51,401 bases of DNA from Afipia sp. (lineage in GTDB: Bacteria; Pseudomonadota; Alphaproteobacteria; Rhizobiales; Xanthobacteraceae): assembly GCA_030652315.1 (NCBI GenBank), contig JAUSAX010000067.1, positions 1-51,401 of the forward strand, written 5' to 3'. The notes beneath the pieces are model-generated. The model was not told the DNA's origin. It made no database searches and saw only the letters and a program-made list of their open reading frames with translations. The position numbers and the translations under genes were made by a program. Within the stretch, counting starts at the first letter, position 1. Every line of letters starts with the position of its first letter. Below, piece after piece: positions 1-9,165 of this stretch.

Positions 1-201
1 CTCGTTGAAGATTTCGCGATCGGTCTTTTCTTCGAGATAGGCCTGCGTCACGCGCGGCAGCAGCTTGTCCTGAGCGTAGGCCCGCGCCGTGTCGCGGATC
101 ATCCGCTCGTCCTCGGTCAACTGATCGTCAAGTAGGAACGGATCGTCCCACTGGAATGTCGCCTTGGCGGGCTTGTCCTTGGTCTGCGGACGGGCACTCA
201 T
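1..201 (-). CDS. gcdH: Glutaryl-CoA dehydrogenase-like acyl-CoA dehydrogenase, N-terminal fragment
   Basis: Only the first 67 codons are in the window; the gene runs off the left edge. The reverse strand from the ATG at 201 reads MSARPQTKDK, then a segment with WDDPFLLDDQLTEDERMIRD, the typical start of bacterial glutaryl-CoA dehydrogenases just before the acyl-CoA dehydrogenase N-terminal helical domain. The family oxidatively decarboxylates glutaryl-CoA to crotonyl-CoA in lysine/tryptophan catabolism, using FAD and passing electrons to ETF. The catalytic Glu and substrate-specificity residues lie outside the window, so the exact acyl-CoA substrate is inferred from the N-terminus only. Confidence 0.8.
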   Translation of the reverse strand, partial: MSARPQTKDKPAKATFQWDDPFLLDDQLTEDERMIRDTARAYAQDKLLPRVTQAYLEEKTDREIFNE

Positions 202-300
202 GACAGTATCCTTTCAGCTTCCATCTGCTGTTGAGAAATCACGATAAATCGTCGGCGTCAGGTTGCAAGCGCAAAACCAGTTCCCGCGCGCGCGTGACGA

Positions 301-1377
301 TCAGCCTTCAAACGGCTCATTGGCGACGATTTCGATGCCAAATCCCGAGAGGCCTTTGTAATCGTGCGTCGATGACGTGAGATGCCGGATCGATGTCACG
401 CCGAGATCGCGCAGAATTTGCGCGCCGACGCCGACTTCGCGCCATTGTCGATGGCGATCCGCTTCCGCCGAATGATCTTCAGGAATCGGTGCCACAGGCA
501 CACCCGCGGCACCGTCGCGCAGATAGACCAGCACACCGCTGCCGTTCTTCTTGAAATGTTCGAGCGCCGCGAGGATACGGCCTGATCCAAAGAAGATGTC
601 CTTGACGATGTTCGGCTTGTGGAAACGCGCCAGCACGTTCTGGCCGTTGCCAACGCCCTTGTAGACGAACGCGACGTGATAGATCGGATCGAATGGCGAG
701 CGATAGGCATAGCCGTCGAGTTGACCGATCGGGCTATCGACGGTGAAGGTCGAAACCCGCTCGATCAGTTTCTCGCGCGCCTGCCGGTACGAGATCATGT
801 CAGCGATGGTGACATGCTTGAGGTTGTGCTGGGCCGCGAACTTCACGACCTGCTCACCCTTCATCACCGTACCGTCGTCGTTCATCAGCTCGCTGATGAC
901 GCCGACCGGCGGCAAGTCGCACAGCTTGCAGAGATCGATCGCAGCTTCGGTGTGACCCGAGCGCAGCAGAACACCGCCATCGCGCGCGATCAACGGAAAG
1001 ATATGGCCGGGGCGCGCGAAGTCGCTGGCGCCCGCATTGGGATTGGCCAGCGCGCGGCAGCAGACGGTACGCTCCTCGGCCGAAATGCCGGTGGTCATGC
1101 CGGGCTTGTAGTCGATCGACACCGTGAAGGCGGTGGTGTGATTGGAGTCGTTATGGGCGACCATCGGATCGAGCCGCAGGCGGCGAGCGTTGTCCGCCGT
1201 GATCGGGGCGCAGACGATGCCCGAGGTGTGACGGATGATGAAGGCCATCTTCTCCGCTGTACACAAGGTCGCGGCGACGATCAGATCGCCCTCGCCTTCG
1301 CGGTCGTCGTCGTCGGTGACCACGACGATTTCACCCGCTGCAAACGCCTTCAAAACTTCAGGGATAGGATGGGCCAT
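301..1377 (-). CDS. ribB: 3,4-dihydroxy-2-butanone 4-phosphate synthase with degenerate GTP cyclohydrolase II-like domain
   Basis: A 358-residue protein. Residues ~1-205 are a complete RibB domain that makes the four-carbon riboflavin precursor from ribulose 5-phosphate; the acidic motif DDDDREGEGDL (~res 22-32) and RSGHTEAAIDL are present. Residues ~210-355 follow the GTP cyclohydrolase II fold (VGVGAQILRDLGV is kept), but the zinc-site stretch, normally HSECLTGD...CDCG, reads FHKPNIVKDIFFGSG, with no zinc cysteines. The usual RQEGRGIGL is RDGAAGVPV. Cyclohydrolase II activity is therefore unlikely, and a separate ribA should exist elsewhere. No FMN riboswitch is visible in the 234 bases upstream. 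Confidence 0.93.
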   Translation of the reverse strand: MAHPIPEVLKAFAAGEIVVVTDDDDREGEGDLIVAATLCTAEKMAFIIRHTSGIVCAPITADNARRLRLDPMVAHNDSNHTTAFTVSIDYKPGMTTGISAEERTVCCRALANPNAGASDFARPGHIFPLIARDGGVLLRSGHTEAAIDLCKLCDLPPVGVISELMNDDGTVMKGEQVVKFAAQHNLKHVTIADMISYRQAREKLIERVSTFTVDSPIGQLDGYAYRSPFDPIYHVAFVYKGVGNGQNVLARFHKPNIVKDIFFGSGRILAALEHFKKNGSGVLVYLRDGAAGVPVAPIPEDHSAEADRHRQWREVGVGAQILRDLGVTSIRHLTSSTHDYKGLSGFGIEIVANEPFEG

Positions 1378-1611
1378 AACGTGCTCGCTCTCAAAAAGGT
1401 GCTGATCGTATGGCGCAGGGCGCGGGCGCGCGCAACTGTCCCGTCCACATGGCCGTCATCCGTAGGCGTTTGACCCGCATGAATGAGAGATATGCCCTCG
1501 CCCAATCAGAGCAAGGTCCGGATTTGCGCGCAGGACACCGGATTTTCGCAGTTTTAAACGGGAAGGCTTTCGCATGGCGAAACGCGCTCCGACAGCCCCC
1601 GGCAACAGGTA
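1378..1611. other. Intergenic leader region of ribB
   Basis: 234 bases between the antiporter stop and the ribB start, both genes on the reverse strand. I looked for the conserved blocks of an FMN riboswitch and found none. No convincing promoter or hairpin was recognised. A forward reading frame at 1410-1700 has no family features and runs into the antiporter gene, so it is treated as non-coding. Confidence 0.5.
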
Positions 1612-3339
1612 TCAGGGCAAGACTTCTTTGCGCTCGGCCAAAAGACCGTCCATCTCGGCGCGCTTCTCGTCCAGTAGACCCTGGTCCGCGGCGTCAATGA
1701 CCTTGTAAAGTTCCTCGGCATCCGTGATGCGGGTCACTGTCACGTAATCAGCGCCGGCGGCGTAAATATCCGCCACATCGACCAACAGGTCCGCCGTCGA
1801 TATGATTTTCGCGTCCGGATTCATCGAACGGACGTGGCGGACCAGCTTTTCGTTGTTGGCGCCCTTCAGCAATGAATCCGGCACGCTGAGAATGATGATC
1901 TCGGCATTACCGACGCCGGCATGCAGCAAGGTGTCGATATTGCTGATGTCGCCATAGATGACGTGAATGCCGCGCGCGGTCAGTGTGCGAAATACGTTCG
2001 GATTGAAGTCGACCACGCTGATCTGATCGAGCAGGGATTTGTTCTGCCGTTCGATCTCGCTGACCAGCGCGCTCGCCGCACGAAAAAAGCCGAGAATGAC
2101 GATGCGCCTGGCTGCGCCGTGGCCTCCCTCGTGATCCTCATCGGCAGTTTGTGTCTGGTCGAGATCGCGAAACCCGATCCGCTTCATCGCTCCGATGGCC
2201 CATCGGGTAATCGGGTCGCTGCGCATGATCACAAAGGTCGACAGAACTGCGAGGATCACGAACGCGAATGACGCCGCGTTGGATGTCTCCTGCGTGATGT
2301 GCCCGGCGATGATGCCGGTCTGAATCACAACCAGCGAGAACTCGCTGATCTGCGAGAGGTTCAACGCCGGCAACAGGCTGGCGCGAAGCCCCTGCTTCAT
2401 GAAGTAGAGCGGCAGGAACGTCGTGACCGCCCGACTGATCACCGTAAACGCCGCGATAACAAGAGCCAGCCCGATCGTCGACGAACTCGGGATCGGGATC
2501 GTCATGCCGAGAGCTACGAAAAACAGCGTGATGAAGAAGTCCCGCAGCGTGGTGACTTTAGCCGTGACGTCGAGCGCGTAAGGGAATGTCGAGAGCGACA
2601 CGCCCGCCACGAGCGATCCCATCTCCCGCGACAGATGAAGACGCTCAGCGATTTCGCCGATCAGAAAACACCATGCCAGCGCCCCGAGCATGACGAGTTC
2701 CGGGCTTCGCGCGATCTGGTGAAATATCCTGGGCAGCACAAAGCGGCTGAGGACCATCGCCGTCGCAACCAGCAGGCCGACCCGGCCGATCGACATCAGG
2801 ACGATGCTGATCTGGAGGTCGCCGAGGCTCGGCTGGACCGCAAGGAACAGGATTGCGAAGATGTCCTGAATAACCAGGACGCCGAGCGTGATGCGCCCCG
2901 GCAGCGTATCGAGCTCACGCTTTTCGTAGAGAACCTTGACGATGATGACCGTGCTCGAGAGAGCGCACGCAACCGTCAGGTACAGCGCATCGAACTTGCC
3001 GCCCCCCAGCGACAGGCCGATGGCAAGGAAGAACGCGAGACCGAGCACGCAGGCGCCGATCAATTGCCCGCCGGCGGCGAACAGGATCACACGGCCGGCC
3101 CTGATGATCTTTTTCAGGTCGATTTCCAGCCCGATCATGAACAGCATGAAGATCAGGCCAAGCTCGGAAATCGTGCGGATCGATTCCTCGGACTTCACCC
3201 AGCCCATGCCGAACGGGCCGATGATGAAGCCACCGACCAGATAGGCGAGGATCAGAGGTTGCCGGAAAAAATGCGCGGCCAGGCCAAGCACCCAGGCAAA
3301 CAGGATCGAAAAGGTAATATCGCGAATAAGTTCGTGCAT
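1612..3339 (-). CDS. Kef-type monovalent cation:proton antiporter (CPA2) with C-terminal TrkA-N domain
   Basis: About 575 residues starting MHELIRDITF. The first ~385 residues are a chain of hydrophobic segments typical of the CPA2 sodium/hydrogen exchanger domain. A cytoplasmic Rossmann-type TrkA-N domain follows (IVILGFFRAAS... through NIDTLLHAGVGNAEIIILSV) and would bind nucleotide as a gate. The family moves K+ or Na+ against H+ across the inner membrane. The frame stays open upstream to 3432, but M32 at 3339 matches where homologues begin and follows a GAGG stretch, so I prefer it. Substrate ion is not determinable from sequence. Confidence 0.9.
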   Translation of the reverse strand: MHELIRDITFSILFAWVLGLAAHFFRQPLILAYLVGGFIIGPFGMGWVKSEESIRTISELGLIFMLFMIGLEIDLKKIIRAGRVILFAAGGQLIGACVLGLAFFLAIGLSLGGGKFDALYLTVACALSSTVIIVKVLYEKRELDTLPGRITLGVLVIQDIFAILFLAVQPSLGDLQISIVLMSIGRVGLLVATAMVLSRFVLPRIFHQIARSPELVMLGALAWCFLIGEIAERLHLSREMGSLVAGVSLSTFPYALDVTAKVTTLRDFFITLFFVALGMTIPIPSSSTIGLALVIAAFTVISRAVTTFLPLYFMKQGLRASLLPALNLSQISEFSLVVIQTGIIAGHITQETSNAASFAFVILAVLSTFVIMRSDPITRWAIGAMKRIGFRDLDQTQTADEDHEGGHGAARRIVILGFFRAASALVSEIERQNKSLLDQISVVDFNPNVFRTLTARGIHVIYGDISNIDTLLHAGVGNAEIIILSVPDSLLKGANNEKLVRHVRSMNPDAKIISTADLLVDVADIYAAGADYVTVTRITDAEELYKVIDAADQGLLDEKRAEMDGLLAERKEVLP

Positions 3340-3687
3340 GCCCTCGGCCGGCTCGGCAGCGTCAAAAAATGCCTGAATCAAGCCTGTGTATAAGGACCAA
3401 AGACCGCCATGAAAGCAATATCCATGGCTCATTTTACGCGATCCGGGTTCTCGGCTGAGAGCAGTTTGCCGCGGCTTTTACCTCAGGCCTTGAATTTGAA
3501 CATGTTGGCGGCCGAGAGCGCAGAGGTGCCGCATGATTGTGCGACAAGTCAGCGCGGAACGCTGCCCGATCGTGACCGCGAAGTGACAATCATTAAAAAC
3601 ACGCCCATCCGAATCGCTCCGTGGGTTGAATAACGACTCCGCCTGTATAGGTTCGCGCAGGGGACTTGGAGCACTACAAGGCTGGTC
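3340..3687. other. Divergent intergenic region, antiporter / DUF2147 gene
   Basis: 348 bases between divergent genes. They must contain both promoters, but no clear -35/-10 pair with proper spacing was found. No repeats or RNA gene recognised. Confidence 0.4.
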
Positions 3688-4128
3688 ATGAATTCAAAAT
3701 TGAATCTCATTTTGGCGCTGGTATTTTTGGGCGGCTTGAGCGCCGCCAATGCCGACGAAGGATCCCCTATTGGCCTTTGGCTCACGGAGAAGGGCGACGC
3801 CCGAATTCAGGTCACCCAGTGCGGGCGAGCGCTCTGTGGAAAGGTCGCCTGGCTGCGCGAGGCGATCGACCCCGCAACCGGCAGGCCGCAGACCGACGAC
3901 AAGAATCCAGATCCCGCGCTGGCGTCGCGTCCCATGATCGGCGTGCAGCTTTTTCTCGGCATGGTCCCGAGCGGGCCCGGCACCTGGGCAGGCCATGTCT
4001 ACAATGGCGATGACGGCAAGGTGTACGACAGCAAGGTTTTGCTGACGGGGCCAAGAACCCTACGCATTGAAGGATGCGTCGGCGCGATTTGCGGCGGTGA
4101 AAACTGGACCCGGGTCGGCGGTCGCTGA
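3688..4128 (+). CDS. Secreted DUF2147 protein
   Basis: 146 residues. An N-terminal signal peptide (MNSKLNLILALVFLGGLSAANA, cleavage near res 22) is followed by a single DUF2147 domain: the GLWLTEKGDARIQVTQC start, the conserved cysteine pairs (CGRALCG near the start, CVGAICGG near the end) and the terminal W are visible. The family is periplasmic, lipocalin-like and of unknown biochemical role. The gene stands alone; a tRNA on the opposite strand follows. Confidence 0.9.
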   Translation: MNSKLNLILALVFLGGLSAANADEGSPIGLWLTEKGDARIQVTQCGRALCGKVAWLREAIDPATGRPQTDDKNPDPALASRPMIGVQLFLGMVPSGPGTWAGHVYNGDDGKVYDSKVLLTGPRTLRIEGCVGAICGGENWTRVGGR

Positions 4129-4208
4129 GGCTGGTCCCGTCAACCGCACAACCGCCAGCGGACCGTAGCGGCGCGAAAGGCCAAAATAGCTGGATGTTCG
4201 GGGAGTTA

Positions 4209-4285
4209 TGGTCGGAGTGGCAGGATTTGAACCTGCGACCCCTGCGTCCCGAACGCAGTGCTCTACCGGGCTGAGCCACACTCCG
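4209..4285 (-). tRNA. tRNA-Pro (anticodon CGG)
   Basis: On the reverse strand a 77-nt cloverleaf can be folded: acceptor stem CGGAGTG/CACTCCG, D arm GCTC...GAGC, anticodon stem CTGCG/CGCAG closing the loop TTCGGGA (anticodon CGG), T arm with GGTTCAAATCC, discriminator A and encoded CCA. It decodes CCG proline codons. It lies between the DUF2147 gene and the Sua5-type gene, on the opposite strand from both. Confidence 0.96.
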
Positions 4286-4383
4286 ACATGGGCGCCGGTA
4301 TAGCGTCGGCTCTCGCAGACCGCAAGAAGCTGTATAAGAGGGCAAAACCCTCCAGAAACGCCACCCATGGCGCGGCTCATGTG

Positions 4384-5370
4384 ATGAAACTCGGTCTGAA
4401 TACGGCAACTATCCCGGCGGATGGAGCAGCGGGCACCGCTGCACGCTGCCTCGAGGGCGGCGGACTTGTCGCGTTCCCGACCGAGACGGTCTACGGGCTC
4501 GGCGCTGACGCCACCAACGCCCGCGCGGTCGCCCGGCTTTACGAGGCGAAGGGCCGGCCCTCCTTCAATCCGCTGATCGCCCATGTCAGCGATTTGAAGG
4601 CCGCACGGCAGATCGCGCGTTTCGACGACAAAAGCCTCCGGCTCGCAGAAACATTCTGGCCCGGGCCGCTGACTCTGGTTTTACCCAAGGCTTCCGACTG
4701 CCCGGTTTCGGATCTTGCCACCGCCGGACTAGAGACTATCGCCGTGCGCATTCCGGCCCATCCGGCGGCACGCGACATTCTGCGTGCCTTCGGAAAGCCG
4801 GTGGTCGCACCATCGGCCAACATCTCAGGGCACGTCTCGCCCACGACGGCGGCGCACGTCCTGGGCGATCTCGCCGGCCGCATCGATCTGATCGTGGACG
4901 GCGGGCCGGTGTCGGTCGGTGTCGAATCCACCATCGTCGGCTGTTTTGAAACGCCTCTGCTGCTGCGCCCCGGCGGGCTTCCCCGCGAGGACATCGAGCG
5001 GGTGCTGGGCGAGAAGCTCGCGCGATTGCCGGAAGAAGCCGGCACGACGGACGCGCAACCGCTGTCGCCGGGCATGCTGGCCTCGCACTATGCGCCGCGC
5101 ACGCCGGTCCGGCTCAATGCCCACCGGCTGGAATCCGGCGAAGCGCTGCTGGCGTTCGGGCCGCACATCATCCCCGGCTCCGAGCGGGCCAGCGTCATGA
5201 ATTTGTCGGAGGCCGGCGATCTGGTGGAAGCTGCTGCGAATCTTTTCAGCTATCTTCGCGAACTCGACGCGAGCGGTTCTCGCGCCATCGCAGTGATGCC
5301 GGTTCCGCATGATGGGCTCGGCGAAGCCATCAATGATCGCTTGCAACGCGCCGCCGTTCCGCGAAGCTGA
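4384..5370 (+). CDS. sua5: Threonylcarbamoyl-AMP synthase, Sua5 type
   Basis: 328 residues. It makes threonylcarbamoyl-AMP from threonine, bicarbonate and ATP for t6A37 modification of ANN-decoding tRNAs. The YrdC domain (res ~12-200) shows PTETVYGLGAD, GRPSFNPLIAHV and a SANISG motif; the C-terminal ~120 residues form the Sua5 domain (SPGMLASHYAPRTPV linker), so this is the long two-domain form rather than short TsaC. The frame is open upstream into the tRNA-Pro, so the ATG at 4384 (MKLGLNT), outside the tRNA, is the plausible start. Confidence 0.93.
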   Translation: MKLGLNTATIPADGAAGTAARCLEGGGLVAFPTETVYGLGADATNARAVARLYEAKGRPSFNPLIAHVSDLKAARQIARFDDKSLRLAETFWPGPLTLVLPKASDCPVSDLATAGLETIAVRIPAHPAARDILRAFGKPVVAPSANISGHVSPTTAAHVLGDLAGRIDLIVDGGPVSVGVESTIVGCFETPLLLRPGGLPREDIERVLGEKLARLPEEAGTTDAQPLSPGMLASHYAPRTPVRLNAHRLESGEALLAFGPHIIPGSERASVMNLSEAGDLVEAAANLFSYLRELDASGSRAIAVMPVPHDGLGEAINDRLQRAAVPRS

Positions 5371-5408
5371 TCACGTCAGGATTTTCGACAAGAAGCAAAG
5401 AAAAGAAC

Positions 5409-6836
5409 ATGAATATCGTGCAGCCACCGCCGTCCGTTCTGTCGCCTGAGTTACTGGCCCGCTTCGCGGCGATCGTCGGCGACAAATACGCGGTGACCGA
5501 TCCGCACGAAGCTGCGCCCTACCTCACCGAGGAGCGCGGCCTGTTTCAGGGCCACTCGCCGCTCGTGCTCCGGCCCGGCTCGACGGCGGAAGTTGCGGCG
5601 ATCTGCAAGCTCGCTACCGAGACGAAAACCGCACTGGTGCCGCAGGGCGGCAACACCGGACTGGTCGGCGGGCAGACGCCGCACAATGGCGAAGTCGTGG
5701 TCTCGACGCGCCGGCTCGACAAGATTCGCGCGGTCGATACGCAGTCCAATGCCATGACCGTCGAAGCGGGCGTGATCCTCGCCAACGCGCAGCAGCGCGC
5801 CACGGATGCCGACCGGCTGTTTCCGCTGTCGCTGGGCGCGGAAGGCAGTTGCACCATCGGCGGGAATCTCTCCACCAATGCGGGCGGCATCGCCGCGCTG
5901 GCTTACGGCGTTGCGCGCGATCTCGTGCTCGGGCTCGAAGTCGTGCTCGCCGACGGGCGCATCATGCACGGCCTGTCGAGCCTGAAGAAGGACAACACCG
6001 GCTACGATCTGCGCGATCTGTTCATCGGCGCGGAAGGCACACTCGGCTTCATCACCGCGGCGACATTGAAGATGTTCCCGAAGCCGCACTCGGTCGAAAC
6101 CGCGTTCGCCGCCATCGTCTCCCCCGCCGATGCGCTCACGCTGCTGGACATCTCCCGCAATATCGCGGCGGGAAGCCTGACGAGCTTTGAACTTATCCCG
6201 CAGATCGCCATCGATTTCGTGGTCAAGCATGGCCCATCCATTCGCGCGCCATTGTCCGACCGTCACCCCTGGTATGTGCTGATGGAAATCTCCTCGCCTC
6301 GCGACGACGCCCGCGACACCATCGAGGCGATCCTGACCAAGGGCATGGAAGACGGCATCGTCAATGACGCAGTGATTGCCGCCAACCTCGATCAGCGTGC
6401 GGCGTTCTGGAAGCTGCGCGAGGTGATTTCGCCGGCACAGAAACCCGAGGGCGGATCGATCAAGCACGACATTTCCGTACCGGTCGCCGCGGTGCCTGAT
6501 TTTCTAAGCGAAGCCGATGCCGCCGTGACCGAACTCATTCCCGGCGCCCGCCCGTTTGCGTTCGGTCATCTTGGCGACGGCAACATCCACTACAATGTCA
6601 GCCAGCCGATTGGAGCCGACATGGCGGACTACCTCGCGCGCTGGCACGAGATGAACGATGTGGTGCATGCCGTTGTCGCAAAACACGGCGGATCGATTTC
6701 CGCCGAACACGGCATCGGCGTGCTGAAACGCGATGAGCTTCCGCATGTAAAAGATCCTGTCGCGCTCGATATCATGCGATCGATCAAAAACCTGCTCGAT
6801 CCGCACAACATCATGAACCCGGGCAAGGTGCTGTGA
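5409..6836 (+). CDS. FAD-binding D-2-hydroxyacid dehydrogenase (GlcD/D-2-hydroxyglutarate dehydrogenase family)
   Basis: 475 residues. The N-terminal FAD_binding_4 domain carries the flavin pyrophosphate motif PQGGNTGLVGG (res ~78-88) and IGGNLSTNAGGIAALAYG. The C-terminal FAD-oxidase domain has FGHLGDGNIHYNV and SISAEHGIGVLKR, the latter two supplying metal and substrate ligands in D-2-hydroxyglutarate and D-lactate dehydrogenases. It should oxidise a D-2-hydroxyacid to the 2-oxoacid with electrons passed to ETF or quinone; which acid cannot be told from sequence. The stop overlaps the GTG start of the next gene by 4 bases, indicating translational coupling. Confidence 0.92.
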   Translation: MNIVQPPPSVLSPELLARFAAIVGDKYAVTDPHEAAPYLTEERGLFQGHSPLVLRPGSTAEVAAICKLATETKTALVPQGGNTGLVGGQTPHNGEVVVSTRRLDKIRAVDTQSNAMTVEAGVILANAQQRATDADRLFPLSLGAEGSCTIGGNLSTNAGGIAALAYGVARDLVLGLEVVLADGRIMHGLSSLKKDNTGYDLRDLFIGAEGTLGFITAATLKMFPKPHSVETAFAAIVSPADALTLLDISRNIAAGSLTSFELIPQIAIDFVVKHGPSIRAPLSDRHPWYVLMEISSPRDDARDTIEAILTKGMEDGIVNDAVIAANLDQRAAFWKLREVISPAQKPEGGSIKHDISVPVAAVPDFLSEADAAVTELIPGARPFAFGHLGDGNIHYNVSQPIGADMADYLARWHEMNDVVHAVVAKHGGSISAEHGIGVLKRDELPHVKDPVALDIMRSIKNLLDPHNIMNPGKVL

Positions 6837-7294
6837 CCGACGCATCGGCAACGTTGACAAGCAATCTCGCCGTTAGCGCAATAGAGGACGCCGACATTCC
6901 GGCAGTCGTCGCGCTGTGGGAGCAATGCGAACTGACGCGGCCATGGAACGAACCGCAGGCTGACATTGCGCGAGCGCGGCAAGGTCCGAACTCGGCGGTG
7001 CTGGTCGGCCGCGACGGAAACACCATCGTCGCAACCGTGATGGTCGGACACGATGGTCATCGCGGCTGGGTCTACTACGTCGCCGTGGATCCCGGTCAGC
7101 ACAAAAAGGGATACGGGCGTGCGATCATGGCGGCAGCTGAAGACTGGCTGCGTGAACGCAGCATCGAGAAGCTTCAACTGCTCGTGCGCGCTGACAACAC
7201 CCGCGTGCAGGCATTTTACGAAACGCTCAATTACGATCGGCAGGAACGCGTCATCTACGCAAAGTGGCTCGACGGCCGCCCGATGACGCCGTGA
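6833..7294 (+). CDS. GNAT acetyltransferase, YpeA-like
   Basis: 153 residues with a GTG start that overlaps the upstream stop (GTGA), so it is coupled to the FAD dehydrogenase. The sequence resembles E. coli YpeA: LWEQCELTRPWNEP near the N-terminus, TVMVGHDGHRGWVYYVAVDP, then the acetyl-CoA loop (QHKKGYGRAIM) and LLVRADNTRVQAFYETLNY. It is a single-domain cytoplasmic N-acetyltransferase of unknown acceptor. Confidence 0.9.
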   Translation: MTDASATLTSNLAVSAIEDADIPAVVALWEQCELTRPWNEPQADIARARQGPNSAVLVGRDGNTIVATVMVGHDGHRGWVYYVAVDPGQHKKGYGRAIMAAAEDWLRERSIEKLQLLVRADNTRVQAFYETLNYDRQERVIYAKWLDGRPMTP

Positions 7295-7326
7295 GATTGC
7301 AGCATCGCGCCTAGAACGAGGCTCTC

Positions 7327-8103
7327 CTAAAACAAGGAACCCTGCCCGTTATCCTCTTCGGGCGCAGAAACCTTGATCTTTCTTGGCGGCTCCTTGGGTT
7401 GTTTGCGGCTCGCAGCCTCGGCGATGGCGATGTCCTCTTCGCTACACGGCAGGATCAGGTCCGCGCCGTCGTTGGCCACGCGATTAACCGCCGTCGAAAC
7501 CTCGTGCCAGACGAACGTCCCCCTCGGCGGAGCGACCAGCATGGTCATCGCATCTTCCGCCTCGGTCATGCTGCCGTCGAGCCAGCGATCGAAGTCCGGC
7601 GGATCGATCGTCACCGGAACGCGCTCGTGCAGCGCGGCCATTTCCGGGCTCGCCGCAGCGGTGACGATGGCGACGGTATCGACCTCCTCGCCGTTCGGCC
7701 CGGTCCAGGTTTCGGCAACACCGGCAAAGGCGACCGGCTCGCCGTCACGGCGGCGGATGAAAAACGGGCGCTTGCGCGCGGGCGACGCCTGCCACTCGTA
7801 ATATCCATCCGCCGGAAGAAGACACCGCCGCCGCCTGATGGCGTTGCGGAACGAGGGCTTTTCCAGAACCGTTTCGGCGCGCGCATTGATGACGAGCGCG
7901 AACGTGCGGGGATCTTTCACCCACGACGGCAGGAAACCCCAGCGCATCAACCGGAACTGGCGGACGCCATTTTCGAGCATAACCACCGGCACCGGCTGAG
8001 TCGGAGCAACGTTATACCGCGGCGGAAAATTGGGTTGCTCGCCATAGCCGAACAAACGGCGCAGCGCTTCAGGACTAGATGCAATTACGTACCGCCCGCA
8101 CAT
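7327..8103 (-). CDS. SRAP-domain protein (YedK/HMCES family)
   Basis: 258 residues. Family members crosslink to abasic sites in single-stranded DNA through the N-terminal cysteine and protect them during replication. The essential residues are all present: Cys2 directly after Met1, Asn73 (VINARAET), Glu103 (YYEW) and His159 (HERVPV). The C-terminal ~35 residues are charged and poorly conserved. It is convergent with the GNAT gene. No LexA-type GTTC-N7-GTTC box was seen in the 96 bases upstream, so SOS control is not supported here. Confidence 0.94.
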   Translation of the reverse strand: MCGRYVIASSPEALRRLFGYGEQPNFPPRYNVAPTQPVPVVMLENGVRQFRLMRWGFLPSWVKDPRTFALVINARAETVLEKPSFRNAIRRRRCLLPADGYYEWQASPARKRPFFIRRRDGEPVAFAGVAETWTGPNGEEVDTVAIVTAAASPEMAALHERVPVTIDPPDFDRWLDGSMTEAEDAMTMLVAPPRGTFVWHEVSTAVNRVANDGADLILPCSEEDIAIAEAASRKQPKEPPRKIKVSAPEEDNGQGSLF

Positions 8104-8199
8104 AAAAAGACTCGAAATACGTCATCTGCAGTGGAAAATGACACATAAGTAAAACTTGTTCAGCCACCTTTAACTTCAGATGCTCAAACATCCACGACG

Positions 8200-8694
8200 A
8201 TGTCGAAATCAGCCCTGCATGAAATGCCCCCCACCGACGATGCGGCCGCACGCGCCCAGCGCCTGCTTGAGGCCAACATCAATCCCCGCACCGGGCTGGC
8301 GACCGATTACCTGAATCATTTCAATGAGGCGATCATGCTGCTTGAAATGGTCCCCGACATCCCCGAATGCATCGACGACTTCCTCGGCTGGGAGCCCATG
8401 AGCTATCGCGAGCATTTCGCGGCCTCGAATTTCAAGGCCCGCGACCTCGCCATCAGCGCCTATGATTCGAGCGACCCTGCCCTTCGCACCGAGTTCGACA
8501 ATATCACCACGACGATGACATCGATTTTGACGTCGGTGGGCGCGGCCATGCGCCAGGCCCGGCATGCCGACACCCGCACCATCCTCGCCGAACAGGCCGC
8601 GGGCTGGGTCAAACCGCTCGTCACGCTGGCAGGCGCCATGATCAATGGCGGCAGCAGCGATGGCGACGACGTCGACCAGATCATGAACCGCTGA
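8200..8694 (+). CDS. Conserved hypothetical protein, mostly helical
   Basis: 164 residues, no domain recognised. It is a soluble, alanine-rich, probably helical protein without a signal peptide; features include NINPRTGLATDYLNHFNEAI and a Gly/Ser/Asp-rich C-terminus. It ends 2 bases before the GTG start of the NUDIX gene and is likely cotranscribed with it and the next small gene. Coding periodicity and GC match the neighbours. Function unknown. Confidence 0.85.
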   Translation: MSKSALHEMPPTDDAAARAQRLLEANINPRTGLATDYLNHFNEAIMLLEMVPDIPECIDDFLGWEPMSYREHFAASNFKARDLAISAYDSSDPALRTEFDNITTTMTSILTSVGAAMRQARHADTRTILAEQAAGWVKPLVTLAGAMINGGSSDGDDVDQIMNR

Positions 8695-8696
8695 CC

Positions 8697-9125
8697 GTGG
8701 CAGACCTCTCGCATACCGGCCCCCGACTCGCCGTCAGCGCCGGCATTTTCCGCGACGGCAAGATCCTGCTGGTCCGCCGCGCCCGCGAGCCGGCCAAGGG
8801 CGTCTATACGTTTCCCGGCGGCCGGGTGGAATTCGGCGAAAGCCTGACCGAGGCCCTGACCCGCGAAATCCGCGAGGAAACCGGCCTTGTGATCGAGATC
8901 GTGGGCCTCGTCGGTTACCGCGAGGCGCTGCCGGCCCGGACCGGCGGCCACGGCCATTTCGTCATCCTGCCGTTTGCCGCCCGCTGGGTCGCCAACGAGG
9001 TTGCGCTCAATGACGAACTGGACGACGCCCGCTGGCTTTCGCCCTCCTCCGCAGTTGACGGCCTGCGGGTGACCCAGGGTCTGGACGAGACCATCCGGGC
9101 CGCCGCCGCCATGATGGGCCTGTAA
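8697..9125 (+). CDS. NUDIX hydrolase
   Basis: 142 residues from a GTG start 2 bases after the preceding stop; no better ATG is near. A complete Nudix box spans res ~42-64 (G-x5-E-x7-REIREETGL), coordinating Mg2+ for cleavage of nucleoside diphosphate linked to another group. The domain starts RLAVSAGIFRDGKILLVRRA and fills the whole protein. The substrate is not predictable. The next gene encodes a TIGR02301-like protein, probably in the same transcript. Confidence 0.93.
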   Translation: MADLSHTGPRLAVSAGIFRDGKILLVRRAREPAKGVYTFPGGRVEFGESLTEALTREIREETGLVIEIVGLVGYREALPARTGGHGHFVILPFAARWVANEVALNDELDDARWLSPSSAVDGLRVTQGLDETIRAAAAMMGL

Positions 9126-9165
9126 AGAGGGCCTTTGCCTTGCTTCCGGCCCGTTGAACGGGCAT

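Noticed and set aside
1378..1611. Possible FMN riboswitch upstream of ribB
   Set aside because: The conserved FMN-aptamer blocks are absent on the reverse strand.
4258..4383. Upstream extension of the Sua5-type gene by 42 codons
   Set aside because: The extension begins within tRNA-Pro, and homologues start near MKLGL.
8104..8199. LexA/SOS box for the SRAP gene
   Set aside because: Only one isolated GTTC is present; no direct repeat at 7-base spacing.
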